DNA of 64,000 bases from Capsicum annuum (GCF_002878395.1 NC_061114.1:148123229-148187228); one strand, 5' to 3'; numbered from the stretch's first letter, positions 12,195 through 24,074 are shown. The notes: generated by a model not told the origin, from the letters alone. Numbers and translations: made by a program.

Positions 12195-12660
12195 CGGATT
12201 AATCTGAACTTGCAGAAAAGAGGTGCGGGTACTTGGCTCGCATATATGCTTCTGCCTCCCAAGTAGCACCCTCAAAAGACAGGTTCTGCCACTCAACTTT
12301 GACCAAGGGAACTTCTTTGTTACTTATTCTTCAGATCTGAAAATCTAGGATCTCAACAAGAATCTGATAGAAGGAAAGACTATTCTAAATATCGACATTC
12401 TCTAAAGGATCTACTACAACGGAATCACCAATATGCTTCTTAAGCATGGAGACATGGAAAAAATAGGATGAACAACTGATGACTCTGCGGGTAACTTAAC
12501 CTCATAGGCAACCTTACCAACACGGCTTCAGAATCTATACGGGCCAACTTAACGGGGAATAAGCTTCCCCTTTTACCAAACCTTTTCACCCCTTTTATGG
12601 GTTAAGTCTTTAAATATACCAAATCACCCACTTCAAACTCAAGATCTCTTCTTGTCACAT
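12195..12660 (-). pseudogene. Integrase C-terminus and chromodomain-like tail of element B
   Basis: At about 12208-12355, the minus-strand reading gives VEILDFQI, a stop, then RISNKEVPLVKVEWQN, followed by a segment ending EGATWEAEAYMRAKYPHLFS. This is the C-terminal chromodomain block of Tekay/Del chromoviruses, in which W-x(5-10)-ATWE aromatic residues are kept. Upstream pieces around 12440-12600 correspond to the integrase C-terminal 'LP..S.VHPVFHVSMLKK' region. A chromodomain is thought to guide integration to heterochromatin. One in-frame stop (CGA to TGA type) breaks the block. Confidence 0.8.
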
Positions 12661-13700
12661 CGGTAGAAGACTTTTAATGACTCTAGGTGGTATACAACCT
12701 CTCTCTAATCAACTTAAATTTCTCCATAGATTCAAATACTACATCAGGCCCAATCAGGGTAGCTTCACCCACATTAAAACAACCTATGGGTGATCTACAT
12801 CTCCAACCATACAAGGCCTCAAATGATATCATCCTAATGCTAGAATGATCTCTATTGTTATACGTAAACTCTATCAATGGCAAATGCTTATCCCAACTAC
12901 CTTTGAAATCAAGACCATACTCCCTCAACATATCAACTAGGACTTGAATAGTCCTCTCAACCTAACGATCTATCTGTGAATGAAAAGTGGAACTTAAAAG
13001 GACTTAGGTACCAAAACCCTGCTGGAATGCCCTCCAAAACTGAGAAGTAAATTGAGCACCCCTATCCAAATTGATAGATAATAGAACTCTGTGCAGCCTG
13101 AGTAACTCTCGAATATACAATGTAGAATAATCCTCTATTGTATAAGACGTATGCACGGGTAAGAAATGCGCAGACTTAGTCAGCGTTTCTATAACAACCC
13201 AAATAGAATAATGATGACGACGTGAAAGAGGCAACCTAGTTACAAAGTCCATATTCACCACCTCCCACTACCAAGTAGGTATACTAAAATCTTTCATCAC
13301 ACCACAAGGTCTTCGCTTCTCTACCTTAAACTATTGGCACATTTCATACTTTGCAATAAACATGGCTATATCCTTCTTCATACAATTCCACCAATACATC
13401 TTTGTAGGATTGAGATGAATAAAATATTGTGCGCCATGCACTTCAGCCATAATCCTCTGCCTCATATTATCAACACATGGAATACACAATCTACCTGGCA
13501 ATCTCAACCTGCCATCCCCCCTTTGGGAGCAAACCTCTACCTTTTGGCCCTTAACTGACTTGTTTAGTCTGACCAATCTTAGATCCCTATCTTGTTTCTC
13601 CTTCACTTTTGAAACTAAAGAGGATTCAGAACAACTCTGCACCAACATACTCTCCTTGGCGGAATCAGGACACCTAACACCCAATCTAGCTAGATAATGT
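12661..13700 (-). pseudogene. Integrase of element B
   Basis: Three open pieces read in order on the minus strand. The piece at 13331-13684 holds the His-His-Cys-Cys zinc region (HGAQYFIHLNPTKMYWW, then M-K-K-D-I, ending YEMCQ). The piece at 13004-13261 holds the start of the catalytic core (MDFVTRLPLS, WVVIETLTKSAHFLPV) and the second Asp in NLDRGAQFTS. The first catalytic Asp position reads as Glu (VIETLTKS, where relatives have VVDRLTKS). Between the pieces, 'VERTIQVL' near 12940-12965 keeps the catalytic Glu. The piece at 12683-12931 continues the core (GSWDKHLPLIEFTYNN). A stop and a small frameshift separate the pieces, so no functional enzyme can be made. Confidence 0.88.
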
Positions 13701-14162
13701 ACATCACAAGTTAACTCTTTCTTACTTTCCTATACATGAGCAACACTACCCATAGACAATATGCTAAGGGAATCAACCACTATGTTGAACTTTCCCGGTG
13801 GTATAACACACTCATATCATAGTCTTTTAACAAATCCAACCACCTTCTCTGCCTAAGATTTAACTCTCTTTGAGTATACACATACTGAACGTTCTTATGA
13901 TTAGTAAACACATCAATATGAACACCATAAAGTAGTGTCTATAGATTTTAAAAGCAAAGACCACAAAAGCTAACTCAAGATCATGGGTTGGGTAATTCTT
14001 CTCATGCGGCTTTAAATGTCAGGAGGCATATGCTATAACATTACCTTTTTATATCAACACACAACCTAGACCAATTGTAGAGGCATTACAATACACCATA
14101 AAACCATCTGTACCATTAGGCAAAGTCAACACAGGGGCTAAAGTAAGTCAAGTTTTCAACTC
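13701..14162 (-). pseudogene. RNase H of element B
   Basis: The minus-strand reading across stops shows the RNase H pattern. It has a 'GFMVYC(D/N)AS' first-strand block near 14080-14110 with Asn where the catalytic Asp is expected. 'GLGCVLI' follows, then '[15 protein letters not shown]' near 13955-13985, which keeps the catalytic Glu. Several in-frame stops disrupt it. It would remove the RNA strand during reverse transcription. Confidence 0.72.
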
Positions 14163-14990
14163 CTAGAAACTCTTCTCATAAAAATTTGACCATTGGAAAT
14201 TAACTTTCTTTTGGGTCAACCGGGTCATAGGCGATGCAATAAAAGAGAAACCCTCAACAAAATTGTGATAGTAGCCTACTAGACCCACAAAACTCCTAGT
14301 GTCAGATGGGGAGGTAGGTCTTGGCAAATTTTTCACATCTTCTATCATTTGGGGATCAACTCTAATACCTTCGGTTGAAATGATATGACCCAGAAAGGCT
14401 ATAAACCTTAGCCAAAATTCATACTTACTGAATTTGGTGATCAACTAGTGTACTCTGAGGATTTGAAAGATAATTCTAAGATGATTCGTAAGGTCATTCT
14501 CATTATTGGATTACACAAGGATATCATCTATGAAAACAATGACAAACATATTGAGATATTGCTTGAATATTCAGTTCATGAAGTTCATAAAGGTGGTTGG
14601 GGAATCGGTTAGCCCAAAGGACATGGCTAAAAACTCAAAGTGACCATAGCAGGTTAAAAAGGTTGTCTTTGGAATATCACACTCCCTCACTTTAAGTTGA
14701 TGATATCTGGATCTAAGTTCTATCTTAGAGAAATAACTTGCACCATGCAACTCGTCAAATAAGTCTTTAATTCTCAGAAGATGATATTTATTTTTGACTG
14801 TGACGTAGTTAAGTTGAAGATAGTAAATGTACATACACAAAGAATCATCTTTGTTTTGCAGGAATAAAATAGGTGCGCCCCAAGGAGAAATACCGGGCCT
14901 TATGAAACCTTTAGCTAAAAGATCTTTGAGTTGCTTTTTCAACTCCTTAAGCTCTATAGGTGCCATATGGTATGGAAGGAAAGAAATAGG
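14163..14990 (-). pseudogene. Reverse transcriptase of element B
   Basis: The open piece 14571-14966 begins [20 protein letters not shown] and contains [45 protein letters not shown] and [14 protein letters not shown]. These cover finger and palm motifs; the first catalytic Asp block reads SKIELR instead of SKIDLR, so Asp is Glu. The second catalytic pair is present as VFIDDILV near 14522-14555, followed by a stop. The piece 14163-14444 carries FLGHIISTEGIRVDPQ and the RT-RNase H connection. The domain order is complete but in at least three frames. Confidence 0.9.
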
Positions 14991-15046
14991 ATGAGTTTAC
15001 AGAAAAAGTTCAATCCCGAATTCTATCTCCTTATCGGGACGTATTC

Positions 15047-15600
15047 CTAGAAGATCATCCAAAAAAAATCAGGAACCTCATTAACAATGTTGACTGACTT
15101 TATTGTTGGAGCCTCGAACTTAGTGTCTTTGACTCTAACTTTTACTCTAACTAAGTGATAGATGAAACCTTTAGATATTAGCTTTCTGGCTTTGAGATAG
15201 GAGATAAAATAACACTTGGGAGATATCAAACTCCCACACCACTAAAAAGCTGCTTTATTAGGAAACTAAAACATGACCACACGGGTACGATAGTCTATAG
15301 ATGCATAACAAAAATAAATCCAATCCATACCCAGAATAAGGTCAAAATCCACTATGTCTAACTCTATCAAATACGCAAGGTAGACTTTATGAAGAACAGT
15401 AATACGGCAATCTCTATAGACTTGTTTAGCAACAACTAACTCCCCTAATGGTATGGAGACTAGAAAAGGCTCAAGAATACTTTTGGGACTCATTTTAAAA
15501 TTCACAGCCACAAGTGGGGTCACATAGCAGAGACTTGACCCGGGGTCTAACAACACATAAACATGAAAACAAAAGACTTGGAGCATACCAGTCACAACAT
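15047..15600 (-). pseudogene. Protease and linker of element B, with D-P-G active site
   Basis: The open piece 15266-15595 reads VLLDPGSSLCYVTPLVAVNF at the retropepsin active site. A typical aspartic protease has D-S/T-G; here codons 15536-15547 encode D-P-G-S. The C-terminal conserved block LILGMDWI is intact. The next piece, 15047-15229, is the linker to RT, with SVNIVNEVPDFF like the 'VVNEFPDVF' linkers of relatives. The Pro is shared in position with elements A and D, so it may be inherited rather than a decay change. Confidence 0.85.
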
Positions 15601-16819
15601 TGGGGGAGTTCTCCTACTCCTAATAGGATGGTAAGGCATAGAATCTATTCTGGCACTGATCGCCAGTAGTGCTAGATGAAGTGCCCTAAGCAGGGGTGGG
15701 ATGGGGTGCAGGAGCTGGTGCACTAGTAGTCGGTGCCTGAGGTCGGACATCTCTGTTCTCCCTCATAGAATGAGGACAATATCTAAGTGTATGGCCCTAC
15801 TTTCCACAACCAACATAACCCCTCAGATATACGCAACACTGACTGGGAGGATCTCTACCACACTTAGCTTAAAAAGGATAATGGGGCCTGTTACCAATAC
15901 TGTTCTAGGACATAGACATAAACTATCTGCCCCTTGCTCCTGCCTACTTCTAGGTGTGGATGTACTAGCTGATGAAGGTGCGGGCATCAACGGACGCCTC
16001 TAAAACTGAGGGCAGTTCCCTCCATGAAACCTAGGCTGGCTATACTCATGCTTCTCAAATCTAGCTCTCTTATTACCCCCACTCGATCTCTCTCCCTAAT
16101 TTTATCTACCTCTATCTACTAGGCATACATCATCAACCTAGCCAGATCCATATCCCTATGCAACATCGCAGTTCGATACTCCCTTAATACTTATAAAGAA
16201 ACACCTATGATGAACTTGTTGATACTAGCTCGGGTGTTAGAAATCAAATCAGGAGCATACTTGGCCAACTAATTGAACTTCAAGAAGTACTCCTTAACAG
16301 TCATGGAGCCTTGCCTAAAGTTTATAAACTCCTCAATCTTTGTTTTTCTCATCTCAAACAGAAAGAACCTGTCCAAGAATGCATCTTAGAACACCTACAA
16401 AGTCATAGGAGCAGCATCTTCACGTCTAACCTTCCTACATAATACAACCTAGTCATAAGCTATGTCCTTCAACCTGTAAGATGCCAACTCAACACTTTCT
16501 TCCTTAGAAATATGTATCACCTGCATGATCCTTCTCACCTCCTCAATATACAACAGTGGGTCCTCACCCACCTTAGACCCATAAAACACTGGCATATTCA
16601 TCAGCATTAAATCACAGATCCTAGAAGCAGGTACATCACCTCCCTACTAATTTGCTAGTGTACAGACTGGTTATTGGCCTGAACATTAGCGGTGACTACT
16701 TAGGCTAATGCCTTGAAGGCCGCCCAAATCATAGCATGAGACTCCATCTCATTTAAAGGATCAACAAAGTGAGGTTACTCATTATCATTTCCATAGGTGT
16801 TAGCTTTTTGGAGAGGCAT
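15601..16819 (-). pseudogene. gag of element B (capsid plus zinc knuckle)
   Basis: The chosen start is the ATG at 16817-16819 (MPLQKANTYGNDN), about 190 bp after the primer site. Reading through stops, about 16300-16620 gives FYGSKVGEDPLLYIEEVRRI, then ELASYRLKDIAYD, FLDRFF and KIEEFINFRQGSMTVKEY. These are the retrotransposon capsid motifs. At about 15800-15870 the nucleocapsid knuckle reads YVGCGK, a stop, then GHTLRYCP, so the first Cys of C-x2-C is Tyr. Between the two lies a low-complexity Pro/Arg-rich stretch. The frame is broken by numerous stops, many at CAG or TGG codons. Confidence 0.82.
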
Positions 16820-17011
16820 TTTCTAAAATAGAAGAGCATGAATTATTAGATGAAAGAGACAACTGTAGGCATGATGGAATCTAGAAAAAAGAAACAACTT
16901 TTTCCTAAAATGTCTTGCAACCTCTTGCTCATATATGTGGTGTGCTACACACTGATGATCAAGACTCTACTCAACGTAGCTTGATAGACTTCCTAGGACT
17001 CCTTTAAAACC

Positions 17012-17027
17012 AGGCTCTGATACAAAG
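17012..17027 (-). other. Primer binding site of element B (initiator Met tRNA)
   Basis: On the minus strand, TGTATCAGAGCCTGG follows the 5' LTR after a few bases. It matches the initiator-Met-tRNA 3' end with one mismatch (TGTATC for TGGTATC region). It fixes the inner boundary of the right LTR. Confidence 0.85.
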
Positions 17028-17029
17028 TT

Positions 17030-19748
17030 TGTAATGACCCAAAATTACCTCTCGGGATGTCACACGATGCTTAAGGCTATAAGTAGCCCCAACCTAACCC
17101 TTTGAACCTATTTTTGCTAATAATACTCATTTCAAGATGAAATAATTCAAACACTAGCATAGTTATCTTATATAAAAATAAATACGAAGAAAATGCTTGG
17201 TCCAAATGACCACAATACTGGAAACATCATCACAACAACATTATGATAACTAGTTTGACAAAGACTCTACTAATCCATGAATTAGAGAGCCGTTGGGACA
17301 GGTCCCCAACTGACTCGACATAAACTGGAAATAATGATATAGTCTCTCAAAATATGGAGATGTATGAATATAAGTCCTCCAACCATGAGGAGTCACCACT
17401 TTGGAAATATAGATAGAGGTACTCAAAAATCACAGATGAGGTTAGGACTGAGCACCTAAATCTACAGTATGAGACAATGTAGCACATAGATGTATATGTG
17501 GATCAACATTTGAGAATGTACTGAGTATATGGGGGTGCATACATTTATATAAAACAACATCAATACTCTTTAATCAAATCATGCATGTAATAAGTAATGA
17601 CTCACTTGGCTTGAATAAGTATGTGTTAAGCTCATGAATCATGTAAAATGGAACATACAACACAATCTCGTGAGTCATTATACTTTTTGCCTTGAAATTT
17701 TTGCTCTTCTTTTATTCTTATTATTCAAGGCTAAAGGAAACTTTAAGCAATACTTTCACCTCATGAATATGTCTTATGGAGAGTAAAACTTCTTTAATTC
17801 TCAAGACCTCATAACTCTTTTGAACTCAAATACGTGGAATTCAAAATCATAGAACTTTGGAACATACTTGAAGACATTTCATTCATGTTAGGAAAATATC
17901 TCATTTCAAGCTTTAGGGAAAAATACTCATATCAAGGGAAAGCATTTTAGTTTTAAAGGACAATATCTTATCTCAAAGCTTTAGTTTTAAGGGAAAATAT
18001 TCTATCTCAATGTAAAATACTTTAGTTTAGGGAGGTTATCTTCACCGACATAGACCATCTAAGCTATATGGAGACCAAAGTCTTTTCCTCATAAGAAAGA
18101 AACCTCACATTGGAGAGACGCAGAATACTCTTGCCAAGGAGTATAACCTCAACTTACAGATCACTTATCTCGGCCTCTAGCCCATTATCTCGACCTTAGG
18201 CCTAACAATCATCTCAGCCTAGGCCCAACCTAGGGGGCATGTAGTTCTGGGGTAAGAAACTACGGTAACTTACCCAACTCGATGCTAAATACTACTCCCT
18301 TTAGTTTATCTCGCTCATCTCATGAAAATCCACTTTAGAATAATCTCATGGTTCAAAAAGAACCCTATAATAAAATCTATAATCTCATGTAGAAGAGTGG
18401 ATTTCAAAACTCAATGACCATTAGGTCAAAAAATTTCTTAATAATCTTAGAATACTCAAATCGTGGGTGCTTATAGCATAATAGTTCATAAAATATCAAG
18501 TCTCAAGTAGGGCTTGATAACCCATAATTCAATCTCAAGTTAGAACTCATCAAAAGCATAATAGAAAGCATATAGATTCATAACTCGTAAAGAAATCTGG
18601 AAATTTCAGCAATCTATCTCAAAATCTCAACATACTCATATACTTCAATATCTCAAACATTTCAACTATTAACTTCATAAGGATTAAAATCACGGGGTAT
18701 AAATACAACTAAAATTTCTCAAGAAAACATATAAAAAACATGCCATTAAACTCTTAATTCAAGGAAAACATCAAAATCTTGCAACCAATAACATTGGGTG
18801 AAAACCCCCAATACAATTTCATCTAAAATCTCATATATTTCAGATAATTGTAGTTTAAATTAGCCTTTGGGCACAAGGGTGAAATGATTACCCTTGTTCA
18901 AAACCCCACATACATTGAATTTGAAGGTTTGGACAAACTCTCGCTTTTAGAACTCAATTCGTACTCTTGAATGAGGGTTTCTGAAGCCCTTGACTTGGGA
19001 ACCTTGAATCTTGACTCAATTTAGAAAATCTATGGTGGATTCTTGAGATTCTTGGAAGAGGTTTTGGATACTTAGGGTTCTTATTAAGAGAAAACATGAG
19101 AAAAACATCATAGAATGCTTGTAATTAACTTTAATTTGGTGTTTACATAGTTTAAGAGGATTCGAAAAAGTCCAAAGTGCCCTTTATAACTTCTATACAA
19201 AACTGGAATAATTTAACTGGGAACCCGATTTCATGGGCCACTGCAATGTGCCACTATAATGGTGGCTCACTGGAAATTGACAAATGGGAATCTAGTAGTC
19301 ACCATAATGCAGAGCCATCACGTTGTCGTACTAGTTAGGACCTAGAACATCAGCACGATGTATCATAATCACGCCAAGCCACTAGAAATTGACTATTGAG
19401 AAATTAGGGTCCTCTACGATACGACACTATCGTGGAATTCCATTAGAATTTCAAAATTGTCAAATAGATCCTCTCTGCGATGTGTCAATCACTAAAATGA
19501 CATTGTTTTATGACGAAGACTTAAATTAGCCATAAATTCTTATCCAGGTATTGGATTTGGGTGAATCTTATATCAACGGAAAGCTTATCAAATTTTCCAT
19601 GTGATAAAAATTCAAAATTAGGGAAATTCAATATGGTTAACACCATACTCACTTAGAAAGTCACTTCTCAATCTTTTAAGGCTAGAATTATGTCTCACTA
19701 GACATGCCCTAAGGCTCATTCTATGAGAGAATTTTATGGGGTCTTACA
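17030..19748 (-). repeat. 5' LTR of element B (right copy, 2.7 kb)
   Basis: On the element's strand it starts TGTAAGACCCCATAAAATTC and ends GGTAATTTTGGGTCATTACA. It is full length and uninterrupted, and aligns with 6526-6801 plus 9641-11979. It has an extra 95 bp near 18790-18885 compared with its partner. No gene is inside it. Confidence 0.9.
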
Positions 19749-20540
19749 GAAACCAAGCCTATTTTTATTCCTTCCTACGGATGGCTCTAGCTGCATTGAA
19801 AGAATTAAATGATCAGTTGCAGTAATTATTGGCTAAGGGATTAATCAAACCTAGTGTATCGCCTTAAGGGATGCCTATATTATTTATGAAAAAGATAGAT
19901 GGGTTTATGTGTATGAGCATTTATTATTGTCAGTTAAATAAGGTGACAATTAAGAGCAACTATTCTCTTCCTTGTATTGCTTATTAATTTGATCAGCTTC
20001 AAGGTATTTTTATGTTTTCAAAGATTAATTTGAGATTCGGTTATCACCAGTTGTTGATATAATCTTTGAATATTACAAATATATATTTTTATACTGCATG
20101 CAACCACTATGAGTTCTTGCTAATGTCTTTTGGGTTTACCAATGCCCTTATCGTGTTCATGTAATTGATAAACTAGGTGATTCAACTATATCTTAACTTC
20201 TTTATTATTGTATTTATAGATGATATCTAGGTCTATTATTTGAGTAAGGATGAGAAAGAGGATTATTTATGGATTATACTTTCTATATTGAGGGATAAGA
20301 AAGTGTATGCAAAGTTATCCAAGTGTTAGTTTTTGTTTGAGTCTGTTTCTTTCCTTGGTTATATGGTGACTAAGTAGAGTATTATGGTAAATCAAGCTAA
20401 GGTTGCAGTAGTTCGTGAATGGACTAACCTACTTCACCCATCGAGATTTAGAGTTTTATTGGCTTGGTAGGCTATTATCGGTGTTTTTTTGAGGGTTTCT
20501 CATCTATTGCATCTCTGTTGACAAAACCAACCTAGAAAAA
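19749..20540 (+). pseudogene. Reverse transcriptase of element A (continued after B)
   Basis: After the GAAAC duplication the chain of A resumes with KPI..IPSY-type residues and MALAALKELNDQLQ, broken by a stop in place of Gln at about 19822. It continues through GLIKPSVSP with a stop in place of Trp, '[11 protein letters not shown]', 'FSKINLRFGYHQL' with Asn at the first catalytic Asp position, and 'MSFGFTNAL'. The catalytic box FIIVFIDDI is kept at 20201-20227 and is followed at once by a stop. 'FLGYMV' near 20355 marks the end of the palm. Many of the stops are one transition from the family codon. Confidence 0.85.
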
Positions 20541-21000
20541 GATTTATTTCTAACGGATCAATTAAAGTGAGAAATGCTTTCAAAAGATCAAAGATCTCCT
20601 AACTTTTGCACCTAATTGACTTGTCCCAAGGAAGGTATGGGTTTGATTATTTTTTGTGATGCTTTAGGTGCCAGATTAGGTGCTTTAATGATAAAGAAGG
20701 GTAAGGTGATTGTCTATGTTTCTCGTCAACTGAAGCTCCATGAGAGGAATTATCATACCTATGATTTGGCATTGTGCAAGTTAGTTATTTATACTTTAAA
20801 GTTATAGAGACACTACTTGTACAAAGTCTGTTGTAAGATTTTGTCATATCATTAATGTCTTTAGTACTTCTTCATCCTACGAGATCATAATATGAAGCGA
20901 CATAATTGTCTTGAGTTGCTTAAGTTTTATGAAATGACTATTCTCTATCATCCAGAAAAGGCTAGTGTGGTTGCAGATCCCTTGAGTGAGAAGTCAAATA
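20541..21000 (+). pseudogene. RNase H of element A
   Basis: The open piece 20616-20807 reads GLIIFCDALGARLGALMIKK (first catalytic Asp present) and VIVYVSRQLKLHERNYHTYD, followed by LALCKL. In relatives that last block is DLELAAV, so the catalytic Glu is Ala here. After a stop the remainder continues in pieces to 'HHPEKASVVADPLS'-like sequence near 20945-20985, the usual junction with integrase. Confidence 0.82.
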
Positions 21001-22330
21001 GCATGGGCATCTTAGCTCATCTTTTGACCGACGAGAGCTTTTTTCCTCATAGGTTTAGTTTTTAGCTAAACAAATCTTTAGGCTTGATATTTGAAAACTG
21101 GGGAATAATTTGGCATTTGAGGAGGCTAGGTCTTCTTTGATGGATAAATTTGAGCTCATCAGTTTAATGATGTAGGATTGAGATTGATTTGAGATAAGGT
21201 GTTAAGTGGTGAGGATAAGGAATCATCACTTTATTCAGATGGTGTTTTGAGGACTGGGGGATAATTGTTTTAGCAAAGAGTGGGTTATTGGGTTAGATTT
21301 ATTTTTAGAGGAGGCTCCTTCATCTAGGAATTCTATCTATTTGAGAGTGACTATGATGTATTGTTATTTAAGGCTGCATTACTGGTGGGTGGTATAAGGA
21401 AGGATGTAGTAGATTTTATAGCTCGTTTTTTTTACCAACAGGTAAAGGCCGAGAATTTAAGACTTAGAGGATTTCTTTAGAGGTTACCCATTCCTGAGTG
21501 GAAATATCAGTGGCTTATTATGGATATCGTGAATGAATTGGCTAATAATTCTCATGGTTTAGATGTTATTTGGGCTATCGTTGATTAATTGACCTAGACT
21601 GGTTATTTTATTCTAATGGAGGTTTCCTTCAATGCTTAGAGGTTGGTCCATATCTATATTCATTAAATTTTATGCCTTCATAGTATGATGATGTCTATCA
21701 TTTTAGATCTAGTTTTTGTGTTCACTTTTTTTTTTTGAAGACTTTATGGGATGCTGGGTACTTTACTTAATGTTAGCACCACATATCCCTCCCAGACTGA
21801 TGGTCAGCAAGAGCATGATATCTAGGTTATAGATTATATGGTCCACGTATGTGTGATAGATTTTAGGGGCCAATGGGATAAATATTTGGCTTCAACAGAG
21901 TTTGTATATAGCAAAAACTGCAATTCAAATATCTTTATGGCTCATTTTAATACATAGTATGGTAGGCATTGTAGCTCACTAGGTGGTTGGTTTGATGCTT
22001 TTAAGATTAGACCTCATGGTACGAACTTTCTTTGTGAGTCCTTGAATAATGTTATAATCATTCAAGATAGACTTCGAGCAACTCAGAGTAGGTAGAAGTA
22101 CCAAGCTGATCATAGACTTTGTTCCTTAAGATTTGGTATGGGTGACCATGGTCTTCTTTTTTTTCACCATTATGGGTGTGATGAAGTTTAGGAATAGGTA
22201 TAAGGTTACCCCTAGGTATATTGGTGAATTTGAGGTTCTTTCGGACAATTAGTGATATGGCATATGAGTTGGCCCTGCCCCAAATTTGTCGATTATTCAT
22301 CAAGTTTTTAATTTTTCTATGCTTTGTCAG
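21001..22330 (+). pseudogene. Integrase of element A
   Basis: A shattered integrase. The core begins near 21515 with MDIVNELANNSHGLDVIWAI, followed by VD, a stop, LT (the first catalytic Asp is retained). Near 21685-21715 'MSIILDL' stands where 'SIISDRG' is expected, so the second Asp is present but Arg-Gly is lost. At 21786-21820 'PSQTDGQQEHDI' carries the Glu region. The C-terminal part near 22170-22330 reads VTPRYIGEFEVL and LPPNLSIIHQVFNFSML-like residues across a frameshift. Confidence 0.78.
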
Positions 22331-22609
22331 TATATTCCTGATAAGTCGTATGTCATCTCTTGATAATTGGTTAAGTTAGATAAGCGATTGTAATTTATTG
22401 AGGAGCCAATCACTATTTTTGCTGGGATATTATAGGGTTAAATCCTTTTGTTATACCTATGGATAAAGTTCACCGATATTATCCACCTATAGATAAGGCT
22501 ACACCGGAGATCATATCTGATATGATTTTTTCTTATACCCAGCTATTTGTTGATTCATATATTTCTTTTCCTTAGTTTGAGGACAAACTAGATTTTTAGT
22601 GTTTGATGA
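22331..22609 (+). pseudogene. Chromodomain remnant and 3' end of element A
   Basis: Downstream of the integrase tail come 'LDKRL.FIEEPITIFAGI', a broken 'ATPEIISDMIFSYTQLFVDS', and 'FEDKLDF'. This is the order seen at the end of Tekay/Del polyproteins (ATWE.E.DM...P.LF...FEDE). The aromatic cage positions are not intact. The short stretch before the LTR at 22610 is the degraded polypurine region (AGTGTTTGATGA). Confidence 0.65.
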
Positions 22610-22721
22610 TGTAACGACCTGAAATTTGATGTATATGTAAATTATAATTTTTTGTGTGATTTGATTGGTTCACCCATTTCCATAGTTTGATAGTTGTATT
22701 TTTGGGATTTGGGAATGATTG
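22610..22721 (+). repeat. 3' LTR of element A, first 112 bp
   Basis: It starts with intact TGTAACGACCTGAAATTTGA and matches 1822-1935. It stops at the GATTG target duplication (22717-22721), where element C begins, and the LTR continues at 31285. Confidence 0.85.
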
Positions 22722-24056
22722 TGTAGTACCCCGTAATATTCTTAGCTTAATTCACCTCCTAGTTGTATACATAAGGATCTTAAGGGTTGAAATTCTCTCT
22801 ACATGTTTGGGACTTAGTCATATTCATAACCCCTAAAATCATATTAAAAACCCCTAAACTTTGAGTATTTTTATTTTGGTCTTTTCTGCCCCAAGATGTT
22901 GGTTTTTGAGTTAATTCATGTTTATGGATATATGAATAATGTCTTAGAGGAGTTTTAGACTGTTTTGGATAAGGTTTGGGGAATTTTGGGATCACAAAAC
23001 TAGTGGGTCATCGCAAAATGCTTGCATCGTGGCATTATCCCGAGCTCATACTGATCGTATTATGGTAAGGGAATCTTTTGACCATAATAAGACCGCATCA
23101 CTGTGAGGATGTTGCGTGCAGTAATTAATTTAAATGATTGAGGGGCAATTGTGTCTTTTCACCCAAACCAAAATCATCCATAACACGACTCTGGGCATCT
23201 TTTTGTGCATTATCTGCCTTTCTTCTCAAAATCATTCTCTGGAAAACCCTTTTCCTTTCCCAAGAACAAATTCAACTCCTTTTTCCCAAAGTAAAGAAGA
23301 ATCCAAGCTCTCCTAGTTCAAGAACCTTCAAGAAAGCATCAAGAATAGGGTTTCTTTCTTATGTTAAGAAGCTTAACATATGTGTGGTATTCATCAATGA
23401 GTTCCACTCATTGAGCCTAAAAAACCAAGTATGAATTTTATTCTATTTTATAGAATTTTCCTTCCAATTTATGAATAAAATCAATGAACTTTTAATAAAT
23501 TTCAATTTATTTATCCATGTGACTTCATGTTTGAATTTCAATTTCCCTTGTTTTAATCTCTTAATTTCATAATACATCATGTTGTGAATTAATCCATGTG
23601 AATACGTTGTTTTCCCAATGTTTAACATATCCTTATGTTTAAATTCATGTATTCTAACAATTAGTTAATGTTACTATTTTTAGGTCTTTGAATTTTTACT
23701 TGATTCATTATTTGAATATTGTTATAATTTTTTTGTAATCATTTGGTAATGGTGGGTTATGAACACCCGAGATCTATGCATTTTACATGATTTTCGTTTT
23801 CAAGTAACAATTTAGTCAGACCATTGTTTTACTATCATATTCAGAAAATCATGTCCACGCTAAGCACTTACCAGTACAATACTATGTCAATTTAAATGAT
23901 TAATAACAAAAGTGTCACTCAGTTGGGAGTAATACTTAGCATCGAGTGAGAGGCTGAGTCATTAGTAGCAGTCCCTAAGTTCTAGACCTACGACGCCACC
24001 AAAGATTATGAGGGGTCCCTTTTCAGTGTAGACATGACACCTTCATCCTTCTGACA
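22722..24056 (+). repeat. 5' LTR of element C, with internal deletion
   Basis: It is 1335 bp long and aligns with 29107-30446. The following 830 bp or so of the 3' LTR (30447-31275) have no counterpart here: after CCTTCATCCTT the sequence jumps to CTGACA and the primer site. Either this copy has lost that part or the two LTRs descend from different templates. ORFs at 22780-22995, 23134-23434 and 23443-23628 are inside the LTR and not conserved. Confidence 0.82.
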
Positions 24057-24060
24057 AATC

Positions 24061-24074
24061 TTAGTATCAGAGCC
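24061..24074 (+). other. Primer binding site of element C
   Basis: TTAGTATCAGAGCC matches TTGGTATCAGAGCC, the initiator-Met-tRNA complement, except for one G-to-A. It lies four bases after the LTR end. Confidence 0.85.

Larger units (their letters stand above)
6526..19748 (-). mobile_element. LTR retrotransposon B (Ty3/gypsy chromovirus, Tekay/Del-like), inserted in pol of A
   Basis: B is a minus-strand element. Its 5' LTR is at the right (17030-19748) and its 3' LTR at the left (6526-11979, interrupted by a solo LTR). Both ends are TG...CA. A perfect 5-bp target duplication GAAAC flanks it (6521-6525 and 19749-19753), and removing B with one copy restores the reading frame of A. The internal region encodes, in order, gag, protease, RT, RNase H, integrase and a C-terminal chromodomain-like segment ending in YPHLFS. 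All parts are present, but the frame is broken repeatedly. The first 150 bp of the two LTRs differ at roughly one base in six by eye, so the insertion is old. Confidence 0.92.

Noticed and set aside
13334..13558. Plus-strand ORF of 74 codons
   Set aside because: It is the antisense shadow of the integrase of B, which has conserved motifs on the minus strand.
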